This document shows positions 1 to 19,625 of a stretch of 64,000 bases of DNA, in pieces. The stretch comes from Nymphaea colorata (Eukaryota > Streptophyta > Magnoliopsida > Nymphaeales > Nymphaeaceae): contig NC_045144.1 in assembly GCF_008831285.2 (NCBI RefSeq), forward strand, positions 4,456,268-4,520,267, written 5' to 3'. The first letter of the stretch is position 1. Each line of letters opens with the position of its first letter. The notes beneath the pieces were generated by a model. The model saw only the letters and a list, made by a program, of their open reading frames with translations. It had not been told where the DNA came from and ran no database searches. A program made the translations under genes and the position numbers.

Positions 1-1035
1 CATGTGCGATCTTCAAAGTGAAGGGGAAGAAGTGAGTGTTCAGGTGGAATATTCATGCATGAAGCCTGAAAAGGTAGGAGACCTTCCACGAAGTGTAAGA
101 TGGCAAGGAAGGGTAGTAGGAGTGGATCATTTTTCTTCTCAAATGTTTTTCAAGCCTCAAGAATTTCGTCACCAATTTGCCAAATCATTTTTGTTTTTTC
201 TAGATAGCAGAGAAATGACTCTTGGTGTGGGAAACCTAGCTGCACTGGTTTAACCTGCCTTACCTATGTTGCCTCACATGAATCCAAAATTAAGATTGCA
301 TTATTTAACAAAACCTAATTAAGACTGTTGGAGAACAAAGAAGGAGGAACCGATAAGAAAATGAAAAGGAGAAAAATAGATGCCTCTGTTGGGATATATT
401 TTTATTTATTATTTATTATTTACAATTTACATGCATAAATGAAGACATGTTATATGAGGAAAAAAAAACACTTTCCTTAGTGCATATATTGGGATATTTA
501 CTTGGACGAGTAGTTAATTGAGAAGAATCAAGGTAGCAATAATGGTGATGGAGGTCATAATGCCAATGGTCTGGAGCAGGTGGTGGTAGTGGTGGAGAAC
601 AGGTTTTGATAGTCACAACTCACAATGGTATCAGCAGGCAATAGCATTGGGAACGTGGGGCGGTCAGTCAGAACAATGATAGAGATTTGGTTGCATTAAA
701 CTATAGATCTAGATTCTATGCAAGGTGGAGAGAAGAAGAAGTAACAAAAAAAATGGACGCTAGCATGATTTCCTACTGTTTTCCCATGAAAAAGTGGAGG
801 GGCTCTTCCCAGCAGGGCCATCTTCTTGGATTCAAGTCCACAGAGTAACCCCTAAAAAAAGTGGCTTTTATGCAATAAAAGAATATGGGCTTAGGGTATG
901 ATAAACGACCGAGTGCACAAGAAGGTTTGATGGTTTTCCAATCACTGTGGAACAGCAGAATGGAGCACATTAGAAAACAAAAACAGGCACTCTCATGGCC
1001 ATTCTGATCTCCCACAGGGCATGTTTTCTGTGTAA

Positions 1036-1383
1036 CAAGGTCTCAAAATGGCAAATAAGTACTTGTGTTAATTAAACCTGAAAGGGGCCTGCATTTGTTT
1101 TCCACTTTTCCTAGTTCTTGTGATGCCTGAAACAGGACATCCTTTCCCTGGCATTATGAAGAATATGAATCAAATGCCTTGTTAGGTGCAACTTAGAACT
1201 CGGCCATCCCCCGAGCACATCACGAAGCAAACACAGGACTCATGCACAAATGTAAATCCATCCTGCGGAATATGCTTTCAGCATTCCAAGGTCTCAGAAT
1301 GCAGAGTGGATGCTCCTGTTAATCAAGCGTAAGGGGGGTCCACATTGGGTCTCCCAGTTCCTGCGATGCCGGGAACAGGATGT
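1036..1383 (+). repeat. diverged direct duplication, two copies of about 100 bp
   Basis: The stretch at 1036-1140 (from 'aaggtctca' to 'gaaacaggacat') matches 1288-1383 (from 'aaggtctca' to 'ggaacaggatgt') along its length, with many substitutions and small gaps. About 150 bp lie between the copies. It is an old segmental duplication or two related repeat copies; no coding content is evident. Confidence 0.6.
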
Positions 1384-4300
1384 AGGTGACAGATGATATT
1401 TGGAGATGGCAGATGCTGACTTGCTAGTCTTTTGCCAATATAATGGAAGAGGTCCATACAAATGGGGAGTAAGGACTTGCCTGTCTACCTTGCGATCTGA
1501 GTGGGGACTCGGTTTGATTGTGTTTGAGTCGGGGAGCGTTTTGCCCACTAGCAGGTCAAAAATTTGGTCGGACATTGAGAATAAAATTAGAAGACTTTTT
1601 CCAAAACTGATGGCCTAAAGCTTGATATGCCTACATGATAGCTTATGTCTAACATTGCTGATTCTAGAGGGAACAGGTTTTCAGCAGGGATGTGCTTTGT
1701 TATATTTTCCCCAGTGGGCCCACTAAATATGCTTTATTTACATAGTGATACTTTATTGCTTTTATTTTTTTTAGACATATGAGTGCCCCTTAAATCTTGG
1801 AACTTAAAATAATGCTTAGTCAGAAATTTATGGCTCTGCCACTGGTTTTCCCAAAACAACCCTGGCTTACACCTGAGCATCTAAGAAATTGTTATTGTCT
1901 ATGAGGACTTCCGCCTGGATGGGCTTGTTAGGGGTTATGTGCTGCACGCATGCACACGTACATACAAATACTAGTGGCCCATTAGAACTTCCTTGTTTCC
2001 CTCTTCTACTCATTAGCAAGGTGCCCTTTGTTTGAAGAGGACTAGAGGAGCCAGGTGTTCGATCAGATGGCAAATGTTGAATAAAAGCTTGTTAATATGT
2101 CTGAGGACTTGAGACCCCTTCTTAAGGGACTTGCTTTTGTGGCTCTTCTCAAAGGATTTGTACACTTTTTTAGTTTTACACAAAAGGCTTTGTGGGCATA
2201 AAGATCCATGTTATTTTACAGGAAGACCCAAAGTAACACTGTAACTAGCCAGCTACTAATTCTGGAAAGTCCATTCAACGAATGGGTCACTCTCTACTAT
2301 GCAAACGTCAGGACAATGTGTTCAGTTAAAAGCTTTGGAAAGGCTCATGTTCATAAGCTGAGGATGCCAGTGTAGTTCTCTCATCTCTGATACCTAATCT
2401 CCAATTTCCCAGTAGTCAACTTCTTGAGTGTCAGCTGTAAACCAGTAGCTATAGATTCTAATCATACACAGGAACATAAATGCAAAGGTAGGCCTCCATG
2501 CTCACTGAAACTTTTGTAGAATCAATATCTTGTCCGGCCCTCATATTTAAAAAGAAAAAATGACCATCTGTCAATGTTTTGATTCAAAGAGATACAGTCT
2601 CTTGTGCATGCTTTGTGAAAATGCTCTTCCTTGTTGTGCATGAACATGAAAATTAGATATTTGATGAAAATAATGTTGTTTGGGTTTTTGAGATTCTGCT
2701 ACTAATGTGCAGTGAACATGCACTATCAAGAGCCACTCCGCATGGACGGGGTGAAATCTAATCCTCTGTGAAGATTGAAATACCAGCACAGTTAATTGCC
2801 GCCTGTGGAGTGGCTGAAGCAGAAACAGCTACTTCTAAAATTTAAAGTAACAGGAAGAAAAAAAAATGCCCTTATATTCAAATCTGGCCGACCTATATTA
2901 TGAATGGGCTGTTGCTGGTAGAGGTGGCCCATTGATGATGGTTGAGTTCACTGCATCTCGGGAAAACTGTGATCTGGTGTCAGCAGAGATGGGCCTCGCC
3001 ATATGCCCACTTATTTGAGGCAGCAAGGCTTTCTCTCCAGTGTTGCTACACAGAACAGGCTGGTGAACCCAGGCCAGGTATTTCAAATTTTCAAGTACAA
3101 GGGACGAGAAATGGTGGTCTTAATTTGATTGTTGTCGACCATTTTTCAATAATATTCATTGGTGCTCTAATTCGTTAAGTGGCAAGCAGATCAGTCCCTT
3201 CTCCTTTTCAAAGGTCATCTTATCTTTTGTACATAGCAAACATGTTCTTAGTTATTGTAAGGTGTTGCGGTTATGTTAATCTTGAAAGCGGCTGAACAGA
3301 TTGACTGATATAATGTGCTCGAAGAGTTTGGTCCCTCTTCAGTAAAAAGGTTGATATTTGGTTTCATGTGTTCCTTGTTTTTTCTCCCCGACATCTGGCA
3401 ACTGAAATCACTGGTGACAACGTAAACCAGGAGGTGGACACCTTTGGCTTATGCAAGGAGTGATGCCCATGAAAATTGAACAATGATTGCTTACTTGACC
3501 GCCATGGTCTGTGCACTACTCCAAAGCGCAGTCATGAGTTATTGTGTTGTTCATCTTAAAAGTGCTTCAAGCATTGTACCCAAAAAAAAAAAGTGCTTCA
3601 AGCAATTTGTAATTCATTTGGTGGCAGCTTTCAGTGGATTGAAGAATATTTGTGTGATAAAAGGCGTTACCGCTAGTGTTCGGAATTTAACACTCGTCTC
3701 AGTTTTGTTCAACAAGTTCAGGAGGATCTAGTGAGTGCGTATGAACAAGTTGGCTTACTACAAGCTTTAGCTTGTTTAGGCTTGCTAGGGGAAGAAGTCA
3801 TTATTAAGTTGCTGCAGTTGTATCTTGCATTTTGAACGTTCAACAATATCATTCAGTGGAAAGAGGAGATGGGGAAGTCGGAGTAGTTCCAACAACAAAT
3901 TGTTAGATCAGTTTATATGTAGTTCTTGCACTTTGCTTATAGCCATGCTAGTCTATATTGCTCTTGTTCGAACATCAACCTAGGGTTTCAAGACAGAATT
4001 GTGCTTGTACAATCTTGTGAGCATGGTCGCATGCTCAACAAAAAGCTGCAGCTTTATACTTCAAGCTCAACATGTTGTGTTAATCAAACAGTTGATGGTG
4101 TAAGCCTGAAATGCCATGTTCATTATGAATGATAGAAACTCAACTTTGCAACGATCTTGTGTTCAAGCTAAATAAGTTAAACGCGTCTCCCGTAGCTCAT
4201 GCGGTTCGTTGTCCTGCTCTAGATACAGCACATTGGAAGTAGGAATATGTTTCCGATCTACATGGAAGTAAAAACATCAAAACATTTCCCTTAAAAGAAA

Positions 4301-6299
4301 AGGGGAGAAAAACTATCATATACTAGTATTTTATCAACATCGTTGCTGGTAAACAGTCAATGTTCTGCAAAATCTGTTATCATAATTGCTGTCTAATGGA
4401 ATGAAATAAACATTAACAATAAGAAAAAACGTTGTCACAATTTTTGCAATATAAATAATGTGTAAAGAACAACACGTAGGCCTATAACAGCAAGTAATGC
4501 GCATAGTGATGGATCTGATAACTTACTAACATTTTAAGAGAAAGTGATTAATGATATACTCTAATGCCATACGCGGTTGTTTGATAAGAGCGAATAAAGA
4601 ACAGAATGTGAAGGAGGGAAGCAGCACTTTGTTTTAGCCATGACACAACTTCTCTCCCTCTCTTTCTAATTCCAATTTTTTTCTGAATCAATTATGTGAA
4701 AGTTCAGCCTGTATCGAAGATTAAGAGAGATTTTCAAGGGCAGATAAAGAGTTGGTTGCATGGTTTAAGTGTCTTGGTTCGTAGTCTTTTTAAGGCAGGA
4801 AATGAAGGGTGAGTTGAAAGCAAGTGTGGGAGTGGACTGGAGCAGGTTTACATTAACGGGCAAAATATGAGAAAGACAAGCAATTACAACGTGAGAGATA
4901 GTATAAAAGTATTGCTGGTAACCGGATGTGCTAGAGGGGAAATGGTGCTACGGTTGACCGTCAATGAACCTGACAAAACCCCACTGTAAATGCCGAATAT
5001 TGATTGGCATCAAAGCCAACAGGCAAATAAATCCTCGGGTCTGCCCATTAAACATGCGGTGGCTTCACCTACCACCGCGTATCATGTAACGGCCATTCAG
5101 CGGGTGCGTGTCATATAATTTTTTTTGTAGTGTCATTTTTAGATAATTTTAAAATTTTATTTTATTCACTTTATTGGTATTATTTGATGGGGTCTTCCAT
5201 AAGGAGAAATTAAAATCTGTCCACTATCTCTATTGCTGGATGATTTTTAAAATTTTCTGTCGCTAAAAGTACTAAAAATCATTGTTAAATGCTTTGAAAA
5301 ACAGAAACAAAGACCGTAGCTAATACCTTTGTGGTGGATTTTGACCAAAAAAAAAGAAAGAAAAAAATTCCATGCGGCAACTAGTGGTAGCCGGCATACT
5401 TCAATTTTTCTTTCTACAAATACTCTAGTCAACACAAATTTTAAATTTATTGCTTTGCATTAGCTTATTTAACTATACCCAATAATATTAATAAGTGGCC
5501 AACTATATCTGAACTAGTTATTTTTTTTCATTAGTATCTAAACTAGCTACATGCAGGCTTTTGATTCCCTAGTGAGCAGAAAAAGTTTCAAAGCTAGATA
5601 TATTAACAAAGTGATGAAATTTTGTCGTGTTATTTTTTAAAATAAAATGTTATTTTTTTTACTCGATGAATATTTTATTGATGTTGTTGATTAACTATGA
5701 AAAAACTAAAAATTGTATTCTTAGGAGTTGTTTGACAACAAGGACATTCTGTTAGTGTAAAATGTTATTGTCAATGGTTCTGTTTCAAAATTTGAGGTAG
5801 ATTCATGTAAAACTATATTACTTTGTTACTTGTGCCAAACAGCTTTCCTGATATCAAATGACCTGTTAAGAAATATGTGTACATCAATTGTATTGATTTT
5901 TTGTTGTGATTAAATGTTCAAGTACATTTTTGAAGAACTCTCTTTGTAAGTTCTTAGGTTACAAACTTTATATCTATGATCTAGTTGACTGTTCGGTGAT
6001 CTTGTAAAGAGTTCACAAGTAACCAACCATTCCAATCGAAATGACTATGGCCGGCCGGATAAGATAATGAATATGTTGGACCCATTTATCAATAACCTAT
6101 TTGTTGGTCATAATCATGCGTTTAAGGCCGTTATAACATATGGTTATAGAAGACTTTCCTTTTTGACCGTTAGCCGTAACGACTATGGCAATTATTAAAG
6201 AACCATAACATTCCCCCCATACTCATTTTATCTAGTAGGTGCTCTGTCACAGCCCTTACTTAGAGCGGGGTAGTGTTAGTATTTCCCCTTTTCTCTCTC

Positions 6300-6303
<4 letters not shown>

Positions 6304-6331
<28 letters not shown>
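6304..6331. repeat. AT dinucleotide microsatellite
   Basis: An uninterrupted run of alternating A and T of about 28 bp. Confidence 0.9.
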
Positions 6332-6334
<3 letters not shown>

Positions 6335-7431
6335 TTGAAATCCTTTTGGGGCCATCCACCGATCCATAAAAAAAATGGGCTAGTGACTGGTAGGCAGCAA
6401 ATTGGTCTAATTCATAGCACTGCCCCTGATTATCAAGTTGTTTGTGGAGATATAATGAACAAAATCATTGTGTGTTTTGGTAAAAAATGTTCCGTCTTTG
6501 AAAGAACTAGAAAATTTTGTCTACCGGGCACTAGTAATATAATTTTAAATTTTTAAGAGGCAATAATATGTAAATGATAGAAACGGTAAAAAAAATATCA
6601 ATATGAAAACAAAGTCTTTTGTGGGTCTGTGTGGGCAATTGCCCACACCTAGCTCCGCCCATGGTTCCGCCGGCCATCAAACGGACTTTTATAGGAGCTC
6701 CCGGCCATTCACTCATGTGCCCATATATACACCTAGCTGCTATGCAATATTTTATTGATTTTCATCAAGAAATCCAAATGAGGTACGGACACGAGATAGA
6801 GACATGAGGCACGAGGCTTTTACCAACGCGGCATTTAAAGATGAAGCAACAACCTCGAAGGAAGGAGTCGTTCGTAGAGAGTCGAACAAAATCCAATCCA
6901 TAAAACAACTTTACTTTTGAGTTTACGGATAGCATAAACCGTGATAAAGATTGTAAGGCGGGATGAATTATTGCCGTATAAGTGTCTATATCCTAAAATT
7001 GACTTGAAATGAAAACGACATCTTTTGGCAGATAGATTCATGTTAACGACCCAAATTAATCAAAATAAGTAACTACATGTGTCTCATAAATCTTAAGGAT
7101 GAAGAAGGGAGATATAAAAGGTTACATGATATCTCACACTATTAAATTTCGTGCTATAATCAGCCAATTTTTTTATTGGTGTTGGAGCATTTTATAGGGA
7201 GGATCTCATTATAGAATTAAAATTTCTACCTGTTTTTAAACCATGGGAAATGAATTTATACTTTTAACAACAATCTTACAGATTTTACCAATAAATTTTA
7301 ATTTTTAGTTATTGAATATAATTGATATATGTATATAAACAAAAAAAAAAAGGTAGATCATGCAATGGAGACACCAACCCCGGAAGGTGGAGCTTGTGTC
7401 TGGCCGTATTAGGGGTTAATTCGTAATCGTT

Positions 7432-7438
7432 TATATAA
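7432..7438 (+). promoter_or_regulatory. candidate TATA box for the CBL gene
   Basis: TATATAA lies about 30-40 bp upstream of a CT-rich leader (7470-7680) typical of plant 5' UTRs. The coding start at 9469 is preceded by a likely acceptor (gctgcag, ending 9437), so the CBL transcript probably starts near 7465 and carries a leader intron of about 1.8 kb. The exact donor site is not decided. Confidence 0.45.
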
Positions 7439-9468
7439 CCCCCTCATCCAACTGTATTTGCTAAATAGCGCCCTCTCTCTCTCCAAACCCTCAATTATTA
7501 TTATTATCATCTCTCTCTCTCTCTCGTATGGAGAGATCGCCCTCTCTCTCTCGTAGCCTCGTAGGGGAGAATGATGAGAACAGTTTCTTCCTAAAATCCC
7601 TTTCACCTTCTCTCCTCTCCTTCTGTGGCTTGCCATGCATATGAGGTACTCTCTCTCTCTCTCTCTCTTCCGCTCTGTCTCTCGCTGTATTTCATGGTAT
7701 CTGGTTCTTCCTTCTCCTTTTCCTTCCGCTTGCTTCTTCTTTTTGGGCACAAGAGAACTCCTCTCTGGCGTTCCTTTTATTATCGTTGGCACCAGCCGTG
7801 AATCTGTAAGGGAACCGGAATTTTGAATAACCCACTAAGCTCAACGACTTTGGTGTGAAAAGGCTCTCTTCTTCCATGAGTGCGGCCAAAACTCTTCTAT
7901 TTGATCGAATTGAGGGCTTTGTGCCTTTTGTCCCTCCGATTTGCTTATCCTTCATAATGGAGGCCAGTAGATGTGCTTTTTCTGGAGTCTTCCGTCTAAA
8001 TTCTGCGCGAATCGCTGGAATTATTGTTTCCCATTGCGTTCCGTTGTCGAGATCGGGTCGGTTTACGGTTTGCTTTCGATGTTCCGCCTTTTGTTTCTGG
8101 TGCCAAGGCTGATCTCATTTTCTGAATTCTTTTGATTGATTTCTATTATTTATTTCTTGAAGAAGTGTACTTTTTGTTGGGTGTAACGTTGTCGAACTAT
8201 AAAAATATCCGGCGGTCAATTGGTGGTTATTTTCAATCATTTTTGCTCGGCTGTTTTCTATAAGACAATGAGTGTTTAATATGGCTGCGTGGTGTGTTAC
8301 TGTGATTCATCCTGCTTTTGGACTCTAATTGCATGGATTGTGTAGGGAGTTACCGGTCATATATTGAACTGGTCGATTGCAATTGTTCTGGAGATCGAAG
8401 TTGGGAAAGTAGTAGTCCTTAGATTGCATGACCTGAACAGTATGGAGTTTTGCTCTTGTTGATGTTTCGGGTGTGGATGCAAGCTGTCAAATGTAGTGCG
8501 CCACGATTGATACTGAGAGGAACTACCTCTATCCCCGGTGCTCAATGTATGAAAGCATCTTCTCATGGTCGGATGAGGGCGATGTATACTCTTTATAAAT
8601 TAAAATGATTTGACGGTTTCATGCATAAAGCATGTCTTTCCCAACTTCATTTTCAGAAGAGTTATTCAGAAAGCGTTACATATCGTTTTGGCGATTTACC
8701 TTTTCTCTTCTAAGAAGGAAGTTTGATATCTGACCTTGTTCATGGCATGTATCTTTGTGGCTTGAGCTTAGTTGCAACCTGGAGATGGTTATATAGATTC
8801 CTTTTTCCTAATTCTGTTTTCTTTTGTTCTAATGGGTTGTTATCACTTATTACTTCTTTAAAGTTTAAATGTCTGTTTGTAATGCAAATCTAAATGTAGT
8901 TGGTGGGTGGATAATCTGATTTGCTCCTTGGATGAGGTTTGGCTGTGTCTAATACTCACTCTATCTAGAAGCAATTCCTTCTCATAGTATCTTAACCTTC
9001 CCTTAATGAACAAAATACATTCCTTTAAGGGAGAAAACTGTAGGAGGATCTTTCTCTTTTTCTCCTTATTGCTCTTTATCATTTTCATCGGTAACCTAAC
9101 CACTTTTTTGCTTTGTAAGAAAACAAAATCTTTATGATTGAAAGGATGTCATGTGCATAAGTACATATTACCAATTTACCGTGTTTCTACAAATGTCTTT
9201 GTCCTCAAATCTCTAGCGATATTGCTCGATGTTAAATACTTGCTCCTTGTGTCCAGCTGGGAACTTGACAACCTTACTATCCAGTTTTTGTGATCCTGAT
9301 TCCCATGAATTTGAGCATGGGGTGGCTCGGGTATAATATATTAAGAGGTCGCTTCTCATTGTTCTGGAATGGTCAGCATTTGCATGTGGCCTATTATGGA
9401 GTTACGAGACTGAGTTGCTTGTTTTTTCTGGCTGCAGGTATGGAGTGTTTTGATGATCTGATAATAAC

Positions 9469-16052
<6,584 letters not shown>

Positions 16053-17169
16053 TGCTTTTGTTATTAAAAAAAACATCGGGCAGTCAGTGTAGCTATGATT
16101 TTTCTTCTTTTGGAATATATATGAGTCTCGTTAAGATTATGTTAGAGTGGGAGTGCTGCCGTCTGGGTTTCTTGATTTTGCCAATAGTGTGGATTACTCT
16201 CTGTAAGTTTGTCATTTATGTTCAATATGCATACTCATTCTTATTTTTTTCATAAGACACTTTAGAGCATCAGATGCTGCTTTGAAGCTTTCCTAGCAGT
16301 TCCTGTTATTGTCCAGGTATTGATTTCTTGCAGATTGACTGCATTTACAACCTAAAAAATTGTATTTCTCACCTGAGTGGACCACATCCACAGTGCAAAA
16401 GGAACGTGAAGCTCATAAAATGGGAACTGTACATCTTTTTACTATGATCAACTAATATTTCCTTTCCATCATTTGTCTTCCCTACCTGGACGTCTGGTAA
16501 GTAAACATAATAACAGTTCTTGATTGGTAATACAAAAAGTGGTAAGAGGCTCGGATCTATGGGAAGACAGCGTGAACTGTTCCAAATCCAGAGAGGAGTT
16601 GCGTAGGAGAACTGGCCAAGCAATAATTGATGCTTGTTAGTCCGAGTAGCTTTCAAATACTGGCAGGAGCCTCACTCCTGTTGCTTCCCGGTTGATGTGC
16701 CTGAATTTGCAAAGAAAAAAAGATGTGGGCGACATGTGCAGCCGATTGCAGCTAAAGTTTGCTCTATTATGCAGGCTTATTGGTTGCATTCTGACAAACG
16801 AATATGATGACAACGACTTATGAGTTCCACCAGCTCAGCTTGATGGGATGTCCTACGTGGATGCTGCTTGGACAAAGTGGGGGCGCGTGATTTTATGGTC
16901 AGCTGTGAACCCGTTTCTTGGCTTGAACTAAGGGGCCGTTTGTTTGCGTCAGATCTGAGGTACTAAAAGAGGTGATTTGATATCACGGGGGTTCTCAGGT
17001 CCTCGAATTTGAGGTCAGATCCTCCTCCCATCCAACCTCAATGTCAAATCTGAGGTTTTTGCCGTATATTGAAGATTTGAAACCCTCTTTTTTTAGATGA
17101 TGGTGAACTCGAGTTTCATTATCAAAAAACCATAAATGTTTTGTGTAATGGACTTACCTTGTTTGAACA

Positions 17170-17208
<39 letters not shown>

Positions 17209-19130
17209 AGTTCTGACTCGAAAAAAAACTGTACCTTGGTCGGGTGGCATAGCGGTACCCAGGTCGAGAGAGAGACATTTGGGCGTCTAGAGACATAAAA
17301 TGCCGCAACTGCCACCCACATTTTCCTGATGATCTACATCGATCACCAGAAAAATTTCTGCAACATTGATGCTCCAGATGAATCCTCTACAGAGGACAGT
17401 TGGGTGTCTTTCATCACCATGGATGACATGAACAACATGGACATGGAGAACGCCATCAAGCAACACTTTTAATAGTGAATCTCCGTCCTTTTCAAATCCT
17501 AGAAGCGATAGGAATAAACTTTGGTGCCCTACCACTTTGGTGTCCTCACTCCTATGTGCTAGAGTTACTTTATGGTCCTCTTCCTTGAGGAGCAACTCTC
17601 CTTTGGCTGAGCAGGTTCCCTACCCTCTTTCGGGACAGGTTGAATGAAGGGTAAGTACAGTGAGAATTTTCAGAGGCCTGACAGCACAGTGTACAAATGA
17701 GTTCAGCAAAAAGTAATGTCGACATCACATTCATGAACAGTATATATTCACGTTAAAAAATATTTTGGACATAATCTCAACATGACGATGTGTTTATGGC
17801 TACTATTTTAGTATAAAATATGCTCTGGTTCAACTAGATTTTACGAACAACTTTGATCTTTTTTACTACTGAAACATTAACTTTGTAAGATCCCACAAAA
17901 TTGGACGGCTTAAAAACACACCTACACTGAAAACGTGACTAACTTGATGTATATTTCTTACTGAATTGCCCCTAGGATCACATCTACATGGTTAGTTAGA
18001 TGGTGTAAAGAAATTTTTTCAACAGGAATTTTGGGTGGTCTGGCTTTGATACAAGTGACTTAACTACTCAACAAAACATATAGAAAATTCTATCTCAAAA
18101 TGGATCTGAGAGTGACTGGGAAAGTTATAATTCGTCTGACAGTGCAACAACCACACAGAGAAAGGCAATTTTATAGTTCACCTGACACAGCAAGCACACA
18201 GGGAGAACGAAAGCGCTCTCTCCTTTCCCCCTGAAGACGGCTTACTTTCGTCTTTGAAGCGCAATGAGAAGATGACGTTCCTCAGCTCCAAAATACACCG
18301 GTAGAAAATGGCACTTCCAGAATAGGTACCAAAGGTTGCTCTTCATACAATGATAGTACAACATGTTAAGAGAGGCTCTGCCACAATGTTCAAAGTGGTA
18401 AAGGTTGCTGCGTTAAGATCACAGCTGACTCCTCTATGAAGAACAGAATGCAAGGCAAAGTTAAGCCTTCCAGTGTGTCTTTCTAACCAGATCCTATGAT
18501 TGTAGGATCAAAGACATTTTTCGGTTACCCAGGTGTCAAGAAGCGATCTGCGAACCGTATTCTCAGAATTCTATACATCTACAAGCTACAGCTTCTAAAT
18601 GACTAAAAACTAATACACAAAGTCTCATTTAGATTCTCGAAGGGCCAAAATAATCTGATTTCTTGAAGACAAAGAAACTGCCAAGAGCCAACCCTATTGG
18701 TCACAGATCAGAAAGAAAAAGGAAGCAGAAGTATTCCAAATTGGCATTCCTCCAATTCAAAAACCGCAGAGAATATTTGCATCCCAAGTCATCTATGAAA
18801 TGAATTGCCATCGATCTAAAAATGGCATTCTGGCTCGTATTCAAGAATGATATAAACGCAACTCTAATTTCTTATCATGTTTCCGCTAGCCGAAGTGCCG
18901 AACATACAATAAACTACTTTATATCCGCTACAGAGAAAAGTTTAGACTTCATTTTCTTTCACACCAGAATAACTTCATCTAGTAATAGATTTGATTCCAT
19001 TTGAATTGTAGAACCTAACGCGCCATAAACAAATGCAAAGAGCAAAGAAACAAAAAAAGAAGCAAAAGAGAAAAAAAAATCTAGAACACAATAAGGTCGC
19101 CAAGACGCCAACCAAGAACATAAGAAAAAC
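16053..19130. other. CBL 3' region and intergenic DNA
   Basis: This holds the CBL 3' UTR, then unannotatable sequence with a CT microsatellite (17172-17206). A stretch near 16930 begins 'ggggccgtttgtttg', which resembles the ends of some plant DNA transposons. I found no matching inverted end, so no element is called. The longest frame (17287-17595, minus) has no recognisable domain. Confidence 0.4.
17172..17206. repeat. CT microsatellite
   Basis: An uninterrupted TC/CT run of about 35 bp. Confidence 0.9.
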
Positions 19131-19625
19131 CTATGAAACGGCTATCAACTGCTTGCTGCCGCCTCCACCATTGACGTCGTCGCAATCAAAGCCACAACCA
19201 CATTGCGGGGACTCATAGAAATTCGACAGCCCGAAGGACGCAGAGAGGGGACCGACGTAGAAATCCAAATTCCCTTCTCCCCTGTCCACCTCCGAGATGC
19301 CTAACCAGAAGAAGAGGATCTTCACGCTCACTCCCTGTAAGTTCTTCAGCGACCCATATTTCAGAACGCCGGTGATCCTGCTTTTGTAATCCAACGTGTA
19401 GCCCGCCTCAATCTGGAATTTGCAGGACCCACCAAACTGGACAACAAAGCTTCCATCATCTTTCAGAACGTAGCTCTTCACCCCCTTGGGGAGGATCCCC
19501 CTGGGAAAATTGTAGCTCTCCAATATTTCATACGCCGACTGAGTCTGATTTTGATGGGATCTCACAAAACCCAACAAGAATCCAACAATCAGTAGTATAC
19601 CCAAAAAAGGTTTTGGTGGAGACAT
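19131..19625 (-). CDS. secreted DUF538 family protein
   Basis: This is a single-exon frame of 164 residues. It starts with a signal-peptide-like segment (about 1-23: MSPPKPF followed by a Leu/Ile/Val/Phe-rich core). The DUF538 fold follows: 'YEILESYNFPRGILPKGV' (about 32-49) is the family's opening signature. After it come 'SYVL..DGSFVVQFGGSCKFQI', 'Y.LDYKSRITGVLKYGSLKNLQGVSVKI' and a cysteine pattern near 'CGCGFDC'. DUF538 proteins are plant-specific, stress-associated and structurally related to bactericidal/permeability-increasing proteins; their biochemical role is unsettled. The Gly-rich tail (NGGGG) is variable in the family. The chosen start is the first ATG before the signal peptide. 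A TA-poor, purine-rich stretch and 'aaaccctag' lie just upstream on the other strand. Confidence 0.92.
   Translation of the reverse strand: MSPPKPFLGILLIVGFLLGFVRSHQNQTQSAYEILESYNFPRGILPKGVKSYVLKDDGSFVVQFGGSCKFQIEAGYTLDYKSRITGVLKYGSLKNLQGVSVKILFFWLGISEVDRGEGNLDFYVGPLSASFGLSNFYESPQCGCGFDCDDVNGGGGSKQLIAVS

Larger units (their letters stand above)
1..7400. other. long gene-poor stretch
   Basis: No reading frame here resembles a protein family I recognise, and the ORFs are short and overlap without splice logic. The stretch is AT-rich, especially 4.4-7.4 kb, with poly-A/T runs, a diverged duplication near 1.0-1.4 kb and an AT microsatellite near 6.3 kb. The 83-codon frame at 2-253 could in principle be the end of a gene lying to the left, but I see no supporting motif. 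Confidence 0.5.

Noticed and set aside
2-253. 83-codon plus-strand frame at the window edge
   Set aside because: It could be the end of a gene to the left, but it has no recognised motif or splice evidence.
7409-7792. 127-codon minus-strand frame with many Glu/Arg
   Set aside because: It is the antisense of the CT-rich CBL leader; the ER repeats come from the microsatellite.
16930-17060. 'ggggccgtttgtttg' as a transposon end
   Set aside because: The start resembles ends of several plant DNA elements, but no inverted partner or target duplication was found.
17287-17595. 102-codon minus-strand frame rich in Val/His
   Set aside because: No domain, no splice partners, and the repeated 'HVHVVHVIH' arises from a low-complexity ATG/ACC-rich stretch.
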